Shown piece after piece: positions 1 to 8,227 of a stretch of 64,000 bases of DNA. How positions within the stretch are numbered: position 1 is the first letter of the stretch; the number at the start of each line of letters is the position of its first letter. The notes beneath the pieces are model-generated. The model had not been told where the DNA came from. It ran no database searches and was given only the letters and a program-made list of their open reading frames with translations. The stretch is taken from positions 186,001 to 250,000 of the forward strand of contig NZ_CAHLAR010000004.1 in assembly GCF_903652925.1 (NCBI RefSeq), in the 5' to 3' direction. A program made the translations under genes and the position numbers. The stretch is from Achromobacter anxifer. Lineage in GTDB: Bacteria; Pseudomonadota; Gammaproteobacteria; Burkholderiales; Burkholderiaceae_B.

Positions 1-74
1 TGACCGGAGCCGATGACGCCGACAAGATCGAAGACGCGATCCGCGACGCCGGCTACCAGCCGCAGCCGGTGTAA
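1..74 (+). CDS. C-terminal end of a heavy-metal-associated (HMA) domain protein, partial
   Basis: The window opens inside a reading frame that ends with TAA at 72-74. The readable tail is TGADDADKIEDAIRDAGYQP followed by QPV. The pattern of an acidic helix, then an AGY turn, then a short last strand is typical of the end of HMA copper-chaperone domains (CopZ/Atx1 fold). The metal-binding CxxC would lie upstream, outside the window. Only about 24 residues are visible, so whether this is a small chaperone or the end of a longer protein cannot be decided. Confidence 0.5.
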   Translation, partial: TGADDADKIEDAIRDAGYQPQPV

Positions 75-142
75 AGCCCCAGGCGCGGGGCCAGGCTATG
101 ATAGACTCGGCCTCGCATCAGTTGTTTCTTCATTGCCAAAAT

Positions 143-199
143 CTATCGATTCATTTAATTTATTAAATTGGAATAATTGATAGTAAAGATTTATCATTC
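143..199 (+). promoter_or_regulatory. AT-rich promoter/operator region upstream of the peroxiredoxin gene
   Basis: In an otherwise GC-rich window, about 130-215 is strongly AT-rich. It carries CTATC at 143-147 and GATAG at 179-183, which read as an inverted pair. An imperfect 29-bp dyad (GAAT...ATTC) spans 171-199. ATAG/CTAT tetramers are the building blocks of OxyR sites, and the downstream gene encodes a peroxide reductase, so OxyR control is a reasonable guess. The spacing does not match the full four-element OxyR consensus. Confidence 0.35.
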
Positions 200-249
200 T
201 TTCCATGGTGGTTAATCAAACAACCCCGCTACCCCAAGGAGAGATTTGA

Positions 250-978
250 ATGCTGCAAAACCGCGAAGGCCAACGTGTTCCGAACGTAACGTTCCCGGTC
301 CGTCAGGACAACACCTGGAAGAAGGTCACTTCCGACGACCTGTTCAAGAACAAGACCGTCGTGGTCTTTTCGCTGCCCGGCGCCTTCACGCCGACCTGCT
401 CGTCGACCCACCTGCCGCGCTACAACGAACTGGCTCCCGCCTTCTTCGCCGCCGGCGCGGATAGCATCGTCTGCGTGTCGGTCAACGACACCTTCGTCAT
501 GAACGAATGGGCCAAGGACCAGGAATCGGCCAACATCACGCTGCTGCCCGACGGCAACGGCGAGTTCACCGAAGGCATGGGCATGCTGGTCGACAAGAGC
601 GACCTGGGCTTCGGCAAGCGCAGCTGGCGCTATTCCATGCTCGTCAAGGACGGCGTGGTCCAGAAGATGTTCATCGAGCCGGAAAAGGAAGGCGACCCGT
701 TTGAAGTGTCGGACGCCGATACCATGCTGGCCTACTTCGCCCCGTCGGCCAAGAAGCCCGACCAGGTGGTCGTGTTCTCTAAGCCGGGCTGCCCGTTCTG
801 CGTCGAAGCCAAGGCGCTGCTGGATGCCAAGGGCTACGCCCCGATCGAGATCCCGCTGGAAAACAAGGTCCGCGGCCGCGTGATCGGCGCCGTGTCCGGC
901 AAGGGCACTGCCCCGCAGGTGTTCATCAACGGCACGCTGATCGGTGGCCTGGAAGACCTGAAGGCGCACTTCGCCTAA
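250..978 (+). CDS. peroxiredoxin-glutaredoxin hybrid (Prx5-Grx)
   Basis: A 242-aa cytosolic peroxide reductase that carries its own electron donor. Residues 1 to about 160 are a Prx5-type domain with the peroxidatic motif [14 protein letters not shown] (Cys50 in PTCS). Residues about 170-242 are a glutaredoxin with KPGCPFC (Cys181, Cys184), so glutathione can reduce the peroxidase domain within the same chain. This architecture is known from Haemophilus PGdx and many proteobacteria. The start is supported by AAGGAG at 236-241, nine bases before the ATG. The gene stands alone between an AT-rich upstream region and a strong hairpin, so it is probably monocistronic and peroxide-inducible. Both active-site motifs look intact. 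Confidence 0.93.
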   Translation: MLQNREGQRVPNVTFPVRQDNTWKKVTSDDLFKNKTVVVFSLPGAFTPTCSSTHLPRYNELAPAFFAAGADSIVCVSVNDTFVMNEWAKDQESANITLLPDGNGEFTEGMGMLVDKSDLGFGKRSWRYSMLVKDGVVQKMFIEPEKEGDPFEVSDADTMLAYFAPSAKKPDQVVVFSKPGCPFCVEAKALLDAKGYAPIEIPLENKVRGRVIGAVSGKGTAPQVFINGTLIGGLEDLKAHFA

Positions 979-992
979 GCGTCTGCAAGCCT

Positions 993-1021
993 CCCAGGCC
1001 CGGGACTGTCCCGGGGCTGGG
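993..1021 (+). terminator. hairpin after the peroxiredoxin gene
   Basis: CCCAGGCCCGGGA, a CTG loop and TCCCGGGGCTGGG form a 13-bp stem with one mismatch, 15 bases after the stop codon. No T-run follows, so it could be a weak intrinsic terminator or a 3'-end stabiliser. Confidence 0.5.
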
Positions 1022-1228
1022 CAAGGTGGAGGGGCGGTCCGCCGCCTCTCGACGCCTCTCGCGAGTTTCCCTTTTTACGCACCTTTGCGCGCGGCCCCTG
1101 GCGGGCGCTGCGGGACGGCGTTCGTCACGACAGTGCTTGTCACGGATGACCATCGTCCAGAGGGTGCGCAACAAGGCGGAACCCGCCTTTGAATTCATGC
1201 TTCACGCCACATCGGGGGATACCCAGTC

Positions 1229-2665
1229 ATGAAAACTCTGCATACCGATATCGCCGTCATCGGCGCTGGCACGGCCGGCCTGGCCGCCTACCGCGCCGCG
1301 AAGGCTGCGGGCCTGCGCGCGCTGCTCATCGAAGGCGGTCCCTACGGCACCACCTGCGCCCGGGTCGGCTGCATGCCGTCCAAGCTGCTGATCGCGGCCG
1401 CTGAAGCGGCCCACAGCGCGGCCCACACCGAGCCGTTCGGCGTGCATGTGAATGGCGAGATCACGGTTGACGGGGTTGAAGTGATGGACCGCGTCAAGCG
1501 CGAACGCGACCGCTTCGTCGGCTTCGTGCTGGAAGGCGTGGAGAACATTCCCGCCGAAGACAAGCTGCGCGGCTATGCGCGCTTCGTGTCCGACACGGTA
1601 CTGCAGGTGGACGAGCACACCGAAGTGCGGGCGTCGCGCGTGGTGATCGCGACCGGCTCGCGTCCCGCGGTGCCGCCGCCGTTCCGCGCGCTGGGCGACC
1701 GGCTGGTGCTGAACGACGACGTCTTCGCCTGGGACGACCTGCCGCGCCGCGTGGCCGTGTTCGGCCCTGGCGTGATCGGGCTGGAACTGGGCCAGGCGCT
1801 GGCGCGCCTGGGCGTGGAGGTACGCGTGTTCGGCGTCAGCGGCAGCCTGGGCGGCATCAGCGACCCGCAGGTGCGCAGCACCGCCCGCAAGATCTTCCAG
1901 CGCGAGTTCTACCTGGATCCGGATGCCCGCGTGCTGGAAACGACCCGCGTCGGCGACGAAGTGGAAGTGCGCTACGTGGCGCTGGACAACAGCGAACGCA
2001 CCGAGCGCTTCGACTATGCGCTGGTGGCCACCGGCCGCCGCGCCAACGTCGACGGCCTGGGCCTGGAAAACACCTCGCTGCAACTGGACAAGCACGGCGT
2101 GCCGCTGTTCGACCGTGAGACGATGCAAGCGGGCGATACGCCCATCTTCATCGCCGGCGATGCCAACGCCGATGCGCCCTTGCTGCATGAAGCCGCCGAC
2201 GAAGGCCGCATCGCCGGCGAGAACGCGGCCCGCTATCCCGAAGTGCGCAAGGGTCTGCGCCGCGCGCCGCTGGCCGTGGTGTTCTCGGACCCGCAGATCG
2301 CCATGGCAGGGAAGGGTCATGCACGCCTGGTGCCGGGCACCTTCGTCACCGGCGAAGTGGATTTCAGCGACCAGGGCCGTTCGCGGGTCATGCTGAAGAA
2401 CCGCGGCATGCTGCACGTCTATGCGGACATCGAGACGGGCCGCTTCCTGGGCGCGGAAATGGTCGGCCCCAGCGCCGAGCACATCGGCCACCTGCTGGCC
2501 TGGGCCGTGCAGCAGGAGCTGACCGTGGCGCGCATGCTGGAGATGCCGTTCTACCACCCCGTGATCGAGGAAGGCCTGCGCACCGCGCTGCGCGACGCGG
2601 CGGCCAAGCTGGCCCGGGCGCAAGAGGCGCTGCGCCGCGAAGCGCCGGAGAGCGAGCTGGTTTGA
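1229..2665 (+). CDS. dihydrolipoamide dehydrogenase-like flavoprotein disulfide reductase
   Basis: A 478-aa class I pyridine nucleotide-disulfide oxidoreductase. The N-terminal FAD site is VIGAGTAG (residues 10-17). The redox pair is in GTTCARVGCMPSK (Cys43 and Cys48, the CxxxxC spacing typical of E3). A central NAD(P)-binding Rossmann fold follows (FGPGVIGLELGQ), then a second FAD contact (IFIAGDANAD), and a C-terminal interface with the proton-relay His443-Glu448 (HPVIEE). The family reoxidises dihydrolipoamide with NAD+. No 2-oxoacid dehydrogenase E1/E2 genes lie nearby and there is no lipoyl domain. It may therefore be a stand-alone homologue with a different disulfide or quinone substrate rather than the E3 of a complex. 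Confidence 0.85.
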   Translation: MKTLHTDIAVIGAGTAGLAAYRAAKAAGLRALLIEGGPYGTTCARVGCMPSKLLIAAAEAAHSAAHTEPFGVHVNGEITVDGVEVMDRVKRERDRFVGFVLEGVENIPAEDKLRGYARFVSDTVLQVDEHTEVRASRVVIATGSRPAVPPPFRALGDRLVLNDDVFAWDDLPRRVAVFGPGVIGLELGQALARLGVEVRVFGVSGSLGGISDPQVRSTARKIFQREFYLDPDARVLETTRVGDEVEVRYVALDNSERTERFDYALVATGRRANVDGLGLENTSLQLDKHGVPLFDRETMQAGDTPIFIAGDANADAPLLHEAADEGRIAGENAARYPEVRKGLRRAPLAVVFSDPQIAMAGKGHARLVPGTFVTGEVDFSDQGRSRVMLKNRGMLHVYADIETGRFLGAEMVGPSAEHIGHLLAWAVQQELTVARMLEMPFYHPVIEEGLRTALRDAAAKLARAQEALRREAPESELV

Positions 2666-2748
2666 CGCGGGCGAACGCGCCGGGAATCCGCGGCGTTGCG
2701 GGATGGATTGCGAGCGATGGGCGCCAAGCCCATCCTCCACATACAAAA

Positions 2749-2774
2749 AAGGCCGCGAGGGAAGTCGCGGCCTT
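2749..2774 (-). terminator. intrinsic terminator of rlmJ
   Basis: A perfect 10-bp stem (AAGGCCGCGA with TCGCGGCCTT, 6-base loop). Read on the minus strand it is followed by six T residues (the A-run at 2745-2750). It lies 17 bases beyond the rlmJ stop codon. The convergent flavoprotein gene ends about 84 bases away and may share it, though the T-run is poor in that direction. Confidence 0.85.
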
Positions 2775-2791
2775 GTCGTTGTGCGGACGTA

Positions 2792-3682
2792 TCAGTCGTC
2801 CGACTGCTTCTTTGGAACCGGGAACGGATTCTCGCGGAATTGCAGCGTGAACCCGGCCCGCTCGTCCTGCCCCAGTGTGCGCGCCAGGTAGGGCATGGCC
2901 TGCTTCAAGGCGTCGTGCAGCGTCCACGGCGGATTGATCAGGAACATGCCGCTGCCATGCAGGCCATAGCCGTCGATGGCGGCCTTCTTCACGGTCAGGG
3001 TGGCGTGCAGCCAGCTCTTGACCTTCAGGTTCTCGAAATGGCGCGCCATTTCGCTGGCTTCGCGGCGTTGGACCAGCGGGTACCAGATGGCAAAAGTCCC
3101 GGTGGCGAAGCGCTTGACGCACTCCTTGACTGCGATGAGCGTGCGGCGGTAGTCGTTCTTGTCTTCGTACGACGGGTCGATCAGCACTATCCCGCGGCGG
3201 GTGGGCGGCGGCAGCAGCGCCTTCACGCCTTCAAAACCGTCGTCGCCGTAGATCGTGGTCTGGCGCTGCGCTGCGCGGCCCTGGTGCTCCAGGTTGCCGA
3301 CCAGCGTGTCGATTTCGGTCGGGTGCATCTCGAACAGGCGCAGCCGGTCCGACGGACGCAGCGCGTCCAGCGCCAGCCAGGGCGAACCGGGATAGCGCCG
3401 CAGCCGGCCGTTGGTGTTGTAGTCGCGGATCCGGGCGACGTACTCCGCCAGGATCGGGGGCAGGTCTTCGGCCTCCCACAGGCGGCCGATGCCGTCTGCG
3501 AACTCCGAGGTCTTGGCGGCCCAGTCGCTGTCCAGGCTGTAGAGCCCGGCGCCGGCGTGGGTGTCCACGACCCAGTAGGGTGCGTCCTTTTTATTGAAGT
3601 AATCCAGGGTGTGGACCAGGATGGCGTGCTTGAGCACGTCGGCGTGGTTGCCGGCGTGGAAGGCGTGGCGGTAGCTGAACAC
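2792..3682 (-). CDS. rlmJ: 23S rRNA (adenine(2030)-N6)-methyltransferase RlmJ
   Basis: A 296-aa protein that methylates A2030 of 23S rRNA during ribosome assembly, using S-adenosylmethionine. The start MFSYRHAFHAGNHADVLKH is the hallmark N-terminus of RlmJ. DTHAGAGLYSL (about 40-50) is the AdoMet-binding region. The amino-methyltransferase motif IV reads DPSYE at 169-173, where the family usually has DPPY, so a serine replaces the second proline. It follows the glycerophosphodiesterase gene by 12 bases on the same strand and ends at a strong terminator, so the two are probably co-transcribed. Length and start fit the family (E. coli about 280 aa). Confidence 0.92.
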   Translation of the reverse strand: MFSYRHAFHAGNHADVLKHAILVHTLDYFNKKDAPYWVVDTHAGAGLYSLDSDWAAKTSEFADGIGRLWEAEDLPPILAEYVARIRDYNTNGRLRRYPGSPWLALDALRPSDRLRLFEMHPTEIDTLVGNLEHQGRAAQRQTTIYGDDGFEGVKALLPPPTRRGIVLIDPSYEDKNDYRRTLIAVKECVKRFATGTFAIWYPLVQRREASEMARHFENLKVKSWLHATLTVKKAAIDGYGLHGSGMFLINPPWTLHDALKQAMPYLARTLGQDERAGFTLQFRENPFPVPKKQSDD

Positions 3683-3694
3683 GGGGGCTTTGCC

Positions 3695-4444
3695 TCAGGC
3701 GGCCGGCCGGATCGCGGCCAGCTCGTCGGTGAAAATGCCGTCGATGCCCCAGTCGAGCAGCAGGCGCGCGCGCTCCGGGTCGTTGACGGTCCAGGCCGCG
3801 ATGCGATAGCCGGCGGCATGCACGGCATCGATCAGTTCGCGGGTTGCGTCTTTCTGGTTGATGTTCAGGGCGACGCAGTCATATTTGACCAGGCGCTCGC
3901 GCCAGTCGGCCGGAACCTTTTCCACCAGCAGCGCGCGCGGCAGCTCGGGAGCGGCTTCCAGCGCGGCCTGCAGCGCTTCCTCGGCAAACGAGGACAGCAG
4001 CGGCGGTTCGGCGGCGCCTTGCCACAATTGGCGCGCAGCCAATGCCACGGCGCGGCCGGTTTCGGCTTCGCGGCCCGGGCAGGGTTTGATCTCGACGTTG
4101 CTGGCGATGCCGTTGGCGACCGTGTAGCGGGCGACGGCGGCGAAGGTGGGCAGCGGCTCGCCGGCGTAGGCGGCCGAATGCCAGCTGCCGAAATCCAGCT
4201 GCGCCAGTTCGGCGAAGGTCTTGCTGGCTGCGGGGCCCTTGCCGTTCGAGGTACGGTCGACGTCGTCGTCGTGCATCAGCACCAGGACGTGGTCGCTGCT
4301 CAGCTTGACGTCGTACTCGAACATGGTGAAGCCATGTTCGGCGCCGACGCGCATGGCGGCCAGGGTGTTCTCCGGGGCCAGACGGCCGCCGCCGCGATGC
4401 GCGATGTAACGGGAGTAGGGCCAGGAGGGGAGTTTTGCGGTCAT
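3695..4444 (-). CDS. ugpQ: glycerophosphodiester phosphodiesterase, cytoplasmic UgpQ type
   Basis: A 249-aa GDPD-family enzyme that hydrolyses glycerophosphodiesters to glycerol-3-phosphate and an alcohol. Visible catalytic elements are HRG (His16-Arg17), ENT (Glu25), FEYDVK (Glu43, Asp45, metal binding) and LMHDDDVDRT (His58, the second catalytic histidine). No signal peptide is present, which favours the cytoplasmic UgpQ type over periplasmic GlpQ. I chose the ATG at 4444 because the family motif begins about 12 residues later. Longer open sequence upstream has no family character. No strong ribosome-binding site is visible. It is probably transcribed together with rlmJ. Confidence 0.87.
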   Translation of the reverse strand: MTAKLPSWPYSRYIAHRGGGRLAPENTLAAMRVGAEHGFTMFEYDVKLSSDHVLVLMHDDDVDRTSNGKGPAASKTFAELAQLDFGSWHSAAYAGEPLPTFAAVARYTVANGIASNVEIKPCPGREAETGRAVALAARQLWQGAAEPPLLSSFAEEALQAALEAAPELPRALLVEKVPADWRERLVKYDCVALNINQKDATRELIDAVHAAGYRIAAWTVNDPERARLLLDWGIDGIFTDELAAIRPAA

Positions 4445-4458
4445 TTTCAGGTGTTGCG

Positions 4459-4510
4459 CCGGATTCTTTGGACAGGTTGCAAGGATACTCCTTCTGTATG
4501 AGGAATCCGG
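4459..4510. repeat. nested inverted repeats upstream of the ugpQ-rlmJ unit
   Basis: Outer arms CCGGATTC (4459-4466) and GAATCCGG (4503-4510) enclose a perfect inner dyad AAGGATACTCCTT (4481-4493). On the minus strand this is the immediate leader of ugpQ. It could be an operator or an mRNA structure. The inner element would also present AAGGAGT, a ribosome-binding-like sequence, on the minus strand. Confidence 0.4.
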
Positions 4511-4617
4511 TCGCGCCGCGTAGGTCGGGCCGTGGAGCGCCGCGTTGTGCAGGCCGTCTGCGCCGCAGCCAGTCCACGGACCCGAGCCACGGCTGGCGCG
4601 GGTCCTCGCGCCGTAGC

Positions 4618-5910
4618 CTACTTCATCGGCGCCTTGTCCTGCGACACGTCCATGATCATCCGCGTCGCCAGGTACAGGCGCGGCACGATGCTGTTGATCT
4701 GGATGTATTCGGCGTCGTTGGAGTGGGCGCCAAAGCCGCTCAGGCCCATGCCCTCGATCACCGGGCCGCGCGCCTTCAGGGCGGCGAAGGCGGCATCCGT
4801 GCCGCCGCCGCTGGCGCGGTCCACGACCTTCATCGGCAGGTCCAGTTCCTTGTAGATCTGCACGCCGTGCTGGGCCAGGGCGCGCGAGGCCGGGGTGGCT
4901 TCGAGCGGCGGGCGGCGCACCTCGAACTTCACGCTGACCTTGGATTCGGGCAGCAGCTTCTTCTGCACCCGTTCTTCCAGGGTGCGCGCCAGCGCGTCGA
5001 AGTCGGACACGCGCAGCGCGCGGGCGTCGGCCTGGGCGGAGGCCTGGCCCGGAATGACGTTGCGGTTGGTGCCGGCCTGGGCCACGGTCCAATTCAGCTT
5101 CAGTCCTTCTTCAGGCTTGGACAGCTTGTCCAGCTGCAGCAGCTGGTGGGCCAGTTCATACAGCGCGTTGACGCCGCCTTCGGGCCGCGCGCCCGCATGC
5201 GAGGTCTTGCCCTGCACGGTCAGGTAGGCCGCGCCGATGCCGCTGGTGGCCAGCGTCAGGCGGGCTTCCGCGCCACCGCCCTCGAACGAGAACACGGCGT
5301 CCTGGTCCGCGCCCAGGCGGGTGATGGTGCTGCGCGCGCCGGGCGAGCTGATCTCTTCGTCGCCGTTGATCAGCACGGTCAGGGTGCCGTAGTCGTCAAA
5401 GCCCAGCTTCTGCAGCAGGGTCAGGGTATGGATGATGGTCGCCACGCCGTGCTTGTCGTCGGCAATGCCCAAGCCGTAGGCCTTGTCGCCGTCGATGCGG
5501 AAGGGCTGGTCCTTGAGCATGCCGTTGCGGTAGACGGTGTCCATGTGCGCGATCAGCATGATCTTCTTCTGGCCCTTGCCCTTGAACTCGGCATGGACCA
5601 TGGGGCCGACCTTCTCGGGCGTGTCGTCCAGGCGGAAGACGTCGGTGGCCGGGATGATCTCGACCGTGCCGCCCAGCGCCTTCAGCCGGTCCCGGATCAG
5701 GACGGCGATGCGTTCCACGCCTTCTACGTCCTTGCTGCCCGACTCGATGCCGACCAGGTCGCGCATGGTGTCCAGCATGGCTTGCTTCTGGCCCTCGGCG
5801 GCCTCGTGGACGGCGGCCACCGGGGCGGCCAGCGCGGCATGGGCGCCGCCCAGGAAGGCCAGGGCGATGCAGGCGCGAAGAACATGCAGGCGGGGAGATG
5901 TGTACGGCAT
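4618..5910 (-). CDS. exported M20-family metallopeptidase, glutamate carboxypeptidase (CPG2) type
   Basis: A 430-aa protein with a signal peptide (MPYTSPRLHVLRACIALAFL...AALAA, cleavage near residue 29), so it acts in the periplasm. The dinuclear zinc site of CPG2 is visible: AHMDTVY (His122), GIADDKHG (Asp151), INGDEEISSPG (catalytic Glu185, metal Glu186), FEGGG, and a C-terminal GFGAHSNDAEY (His). The dimerisation domain includes TSHAGARPEGGVNALYEL. Carboxypeptidase G2 removes C-terminal glutamate, for example from folate and its analogues, but the real substrate here could be another N-acyl amino acid. The gene stands alone between ugpQ (same strand, 173 bases away) and ppiD (divergent). 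Confidence 0.85.
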   Translation of the reverse strand: MPYTSPRLHVLRACIALAFLGGAHAALAAPVAAVHEAAEGQKQAMLDTMRDLVGIESGSKDVEGVERIAVLIRDRLKALGGTVEIIPATDVFRLDDTPEKVGPMVHAEFKGKGQKKIMLIAHMDTVYRNGMLKDQPFRIDGDKAYGLGIADDKHGVATIIHTLTLLQKLGFDDYGTLTVLINGDEEISSPGARSTITRLGADQDAVFSFEGGGAEARLTLATSGIGAAYLTVQGKTSHAGARPEGGVNALYELAHQLLQLDKLSKPEEGLKLNWTVAQAGTNRNVIPGQASAQADARALRVSDFDALARTLEERVQKKLLPESKVSVKFEVRRPPLEATPASRALAQHGVQIYKELDLPMKVVDRASGGGTDAAFAALKARGPVIEGMGLSGFGAHSNDAEYIQINSIVPRLYLATRMIMDVSQDKAPMK

Positions 5911-6132
5911 CAGTGATTACCTCTGTGCGTGCGTGGAAGGGGCCGCGTCCAGGCGGACGGGCATCGGGGCAGTACGGACTTACCCTGACAGGCCACGATA
6001 CGGGGGGCGCAGGGGCGCGGAAATGGTGATTCCCCGGGTTGACGCCCTTGCTGGTTCCATGCCGCCGGGCGGGGGGAGCCACCCAGGATGGCGTCCGCTG
6101 CAGCCGCGGGCTCCGCGACGAATGAGAAATGC

Positions 6133-6200
6133 TAAAATCCCGCGGCTGATCCGGTTTTGACCGGGTATGGGAATAGGGCGAATCGGGTTCGCCTTTTTTT
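6133..6200 (+). promoter_or_regulatory. leader with an early intrinsic terminator upstream of ppiD (possible small RNA)
   Basis: The 345-base gap 5911-6255 separates the divergent M20 peptidase and ppiD genes. It contains a TAAAAT -10-like hexamer (6133-6138), then a textbook terminator: GGCGAA (6177-6182), a five-base loop, TTCGCC (6188-6193) and seven T residues (6194-6200). No gene lies upstream on this strand for it to terminate. It is therefore either an attenuator in the ppiD leader or the end of a transcript of about 55 nt. No good -35 hexamer is visible. The rest of the gap shows nothing else I can name. Confidence 0.45.
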
Positions 6201-6255
6201 ATGCGTTTTATTGCGGCTTCGGACCTGTGTTCCGGGGCGCGGCAACAGGGATTCC

Positions 6256-8217
6256 ATGTTCGAATTTATTCGCAGCCATCGGCGCTGGATGCAGTTCATC
6301 CTGCTGCTTCTGATTGTGCCGTCCTTCTTCCTGGTCGGTATTCAAGGCTATGAGAGCTTCATGCGCGCCGAGCCTGAATTGGCCAAGGTCAACGGCCAGC
6401 CCGTCACGCGGGCCGAATTCGACCAGGCGCACCGCAACCAGCTGGAGCAGTTCCGCCAGCGGCTGGGCGCCCAGTTCGACGCGGCCGTCATCGACACGCC
6501 GGCCCTGCGCGAAGGTCTGCTGAACCAGCTGATCAACCAGCGCCTGCTGGCCAACGTCGCCGTGGACAACCGTTTCTCGGTGTCCGACGAAACGCTGCGC
6601 AATACCATTGCCGCGATTCCGGAAGTGCAGGACAACGGCCGCTTCTCGCCCGAGCGCTACCGCCAGGTGTTGGCCGCGCAAGGCATGTCGCCCACCTCGT
6701 TTGAAGCCGGCCTGCGCCGCGACCTGGCGGTCGCCCGCGTGCTGGAGCCCGTGGGCCAGTCGGCCCGCGTGCCCGGCGAGGTCGTGAACGCGCTGGAAAC
6801 GGCGCTGACGCAGCAGCGCACCGTGCAGCTGCGCCGCTTTGCCGCTGCCGACTACCGCTCGCAGGTCAGCGTCACCCCGGCCGACATCCAGTCCTGGTAT
6901 GACGCCAACAAGCAGCAGCTGCAGATCCCCGAACAGGTCCAGGTCCAGTACCTGGTGCTGGACGAGGCCGCCGCCACGCAAGGCGTGCAGGTCAAGGACG
7001 AGGACCTGGCCTCCTACTACGAGCAAAACAAGAACCGCTTCGGCCAGCCCGAACGCCGCCGCGCCAGCCACATCATGATCACCCTGGCCCCTGGCGCCTC
7101 GGAAGATGCCCGCAAGGCCGCCCGCGCCAAGGCCGAGGACCTGGCCAAGCAGGCTGCCGCCGATCCGGCTCAGTTCGCCGAGCTGGCGCGCAAGAACTCG
7201 CAGGACGCAGGCTCGGCCGCCAATGGCGGCGACCTGGGCTGGCTCGCGCCCGGCATGCTGACCGGTCCGCTGGAAAAGGCGATCTTCAGCCAGGCCAAGG
7301 ACCAGGTTTCCGGCGTGATCGAAACCCCGTCCGGCCTGCACGTGGTCAAGGTCACTGAGATCCAGCCCGCGGCCATCAAGCCGCTGGCCGAGGTCAAGGA
7401 CCAGATCACCGCCGAAGTCCGCAAGCAACTGGCCGCCGTGCGTTTCTCGGAAATGGCCAGTCAGTTGAACAAACAGGTCTATGACCAGCGCGACAGCCTG
7501 CAGCCCGCCGCCGATGCCGTCGGCCTGAAGCTGCGCACCGCGTCCGGCGTGACCCGCGAAGGCCTGCTGCCCGCCGACAAGGCCGGCCCGGGCTCCGCTG
7601 CCGCCAGCCCCGACGCCGCGCTGCTGGACAATCCGCGCGTGCGCCAGGTGCTGTTCTCGCCCGACGTGCTGCGTGAAAAGCAGAACTCCGGCGTGATCGA
7701 ACTGTCGCCCGACACCATGCTGGCCGTGCGCGTCGCCGCGGTCGAGCCGGCCCATGTACCGCCGCTGGACAAGGTCACCGATTCGATCCGCGCCAAGCTG
7801 CTGGACGAGCGTTCCGCCGAAGCCGCCAAGAAGGCCGGCGAAGCCGCGCTGGCTGCCGATAAGGCCAATCCGGCTGCTACGCCGGAAGGCTTCTCGGAGC
7901 CCGTGACCGTGGCGCGCCAGGATCCCAAGGATCTGCCGCGTCAGGTGCTGGACGCCGTCATGCGCCTGCCCGCCACCACGCTGCCCGCCTACACGGGCGT
8001 GCAATCGGGTTCGGACTACACGCTGGTGCGCCTGGAGAAGGTCGAGGCCGGTCCGGTTGACCAGGCCGACAAGGAACGCCTGGCGCAGCAGCTGTCCGGC
8101 GCCTGGGGCCAGGCCGAGAACGAAGCCATGCTGCGCATGCTGCGCGATGAGTACAAGGTGCAGGTGATGCCGGCGGCTGCCGGCGTCATCCGCGGCGATC
8201 AGCCGGCAGCCGGCTGA
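6256..8217 (+). CDS. ppiD: periplasmic folding chaperone PpiD (SurA_N-like/parvulin PPIase)
   Basis: A 653-aa membrane-anchored periplasmic chaperone that helps newly exported outer-membrane and periplasmic proteins at the Sec translocon. The chosen start MFEFIRSHRRWMQFILLLLI gives a short cytoplasmic tail and one transmembrane anchor (about 13-30), as in the family. A SurA-N-like chaperone domain follows (about 35-260). A single parvulin rotamase domain lies at about 265-375 (RRASHIMITLAPG to SGVIETPSGLHVVKV, with GGDLGWLAPG). The C-terminal part is a helical chaperone extension. E. coli PpiD is 623 aa, so the length fits. Upstream frame extension to 6157 runs through the terminator region and is not credible as coding. 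Confidence 0.9.
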   Translation: MFEFIRSHRRWMQFILLLLIVPSFFLVGIQGYESFMRAEPELAKVNGQPVTRAEFDQAHRNQLEQFRQRLGAQFDAAVIDTPALREGLLNQLINQRLLANVAVDNRFSVSDETLRNTIAAIPEVQDNGRFSPERYRQVLAAQGMSPTSFEAGLRRDLAVARVLEPVGQSARVPGEVVNALETALTQQRTVQLRRFAAADYRSQVSVTPADIQSWYDANKQQLQIPEQVQVQYLVLDEAAATQGVQVKDEDLASYYEQNKNRFGQPERRRASHIMITLAPGASEDARKAARAKAEDLAKQAAADPAQFAELARKNSQDAGSAANGGDLGWLAPGMLTGPLEKAIFSQAKDQVSGVIETPSGLHVVKVTEIQPAAIKPLAEVKDQITAEVRKQLAAVRFSEMASQLNKQVYDQRDSLQPAADAVGLKLRTASGVTREGLLPADKAGPGSAAASPDAALLDNPRVRQVLFSPDVLREKQNSGVIELSPDTMLAVRVAAVEPAHVPPLDKVTDSIRAKLLDERSAEAAKKAGEAALAADKANPAATPEGFSEPVTVARQDPKDLPRQVLDAVMRLPATTLPAYTGVQSGSDYTLVRLEKVEAGPVDQADKERLAQQLSGAWGQAENEAMLRMLRDEYKVQVMPAAAGVIRGDQPAAG

Positions 8218-8227
8218 TCGGAATAAG

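Noticed and set aside
2696-4501. A 601-codon plus-strand frame over rlmJ and ugpQ
   Set aside because: It runs through the rlmJ terminator and antisense to two proteins with clear motifs. No ribosome-binding site or family pattern was found.
6140-6200. A tRNA or tRNA remnant before ppiD (tRNA genes often lie there in Burkholderiales)
   Set aside because: The GGGTTCGCC looks like part of a T-arm, but no acceptor stem, anticodon arm or CCA can be built. The hairpin plus T-run is better explained as a terminator.
6157-6255. Longer N-terminus for PpiD
   Set aside because: The extension covers the intrinsic terminator and reads MTGYGNRANRVRLFL..., unlike PpiD. The ATG at 6256 gives the normal membrane-anchor start.
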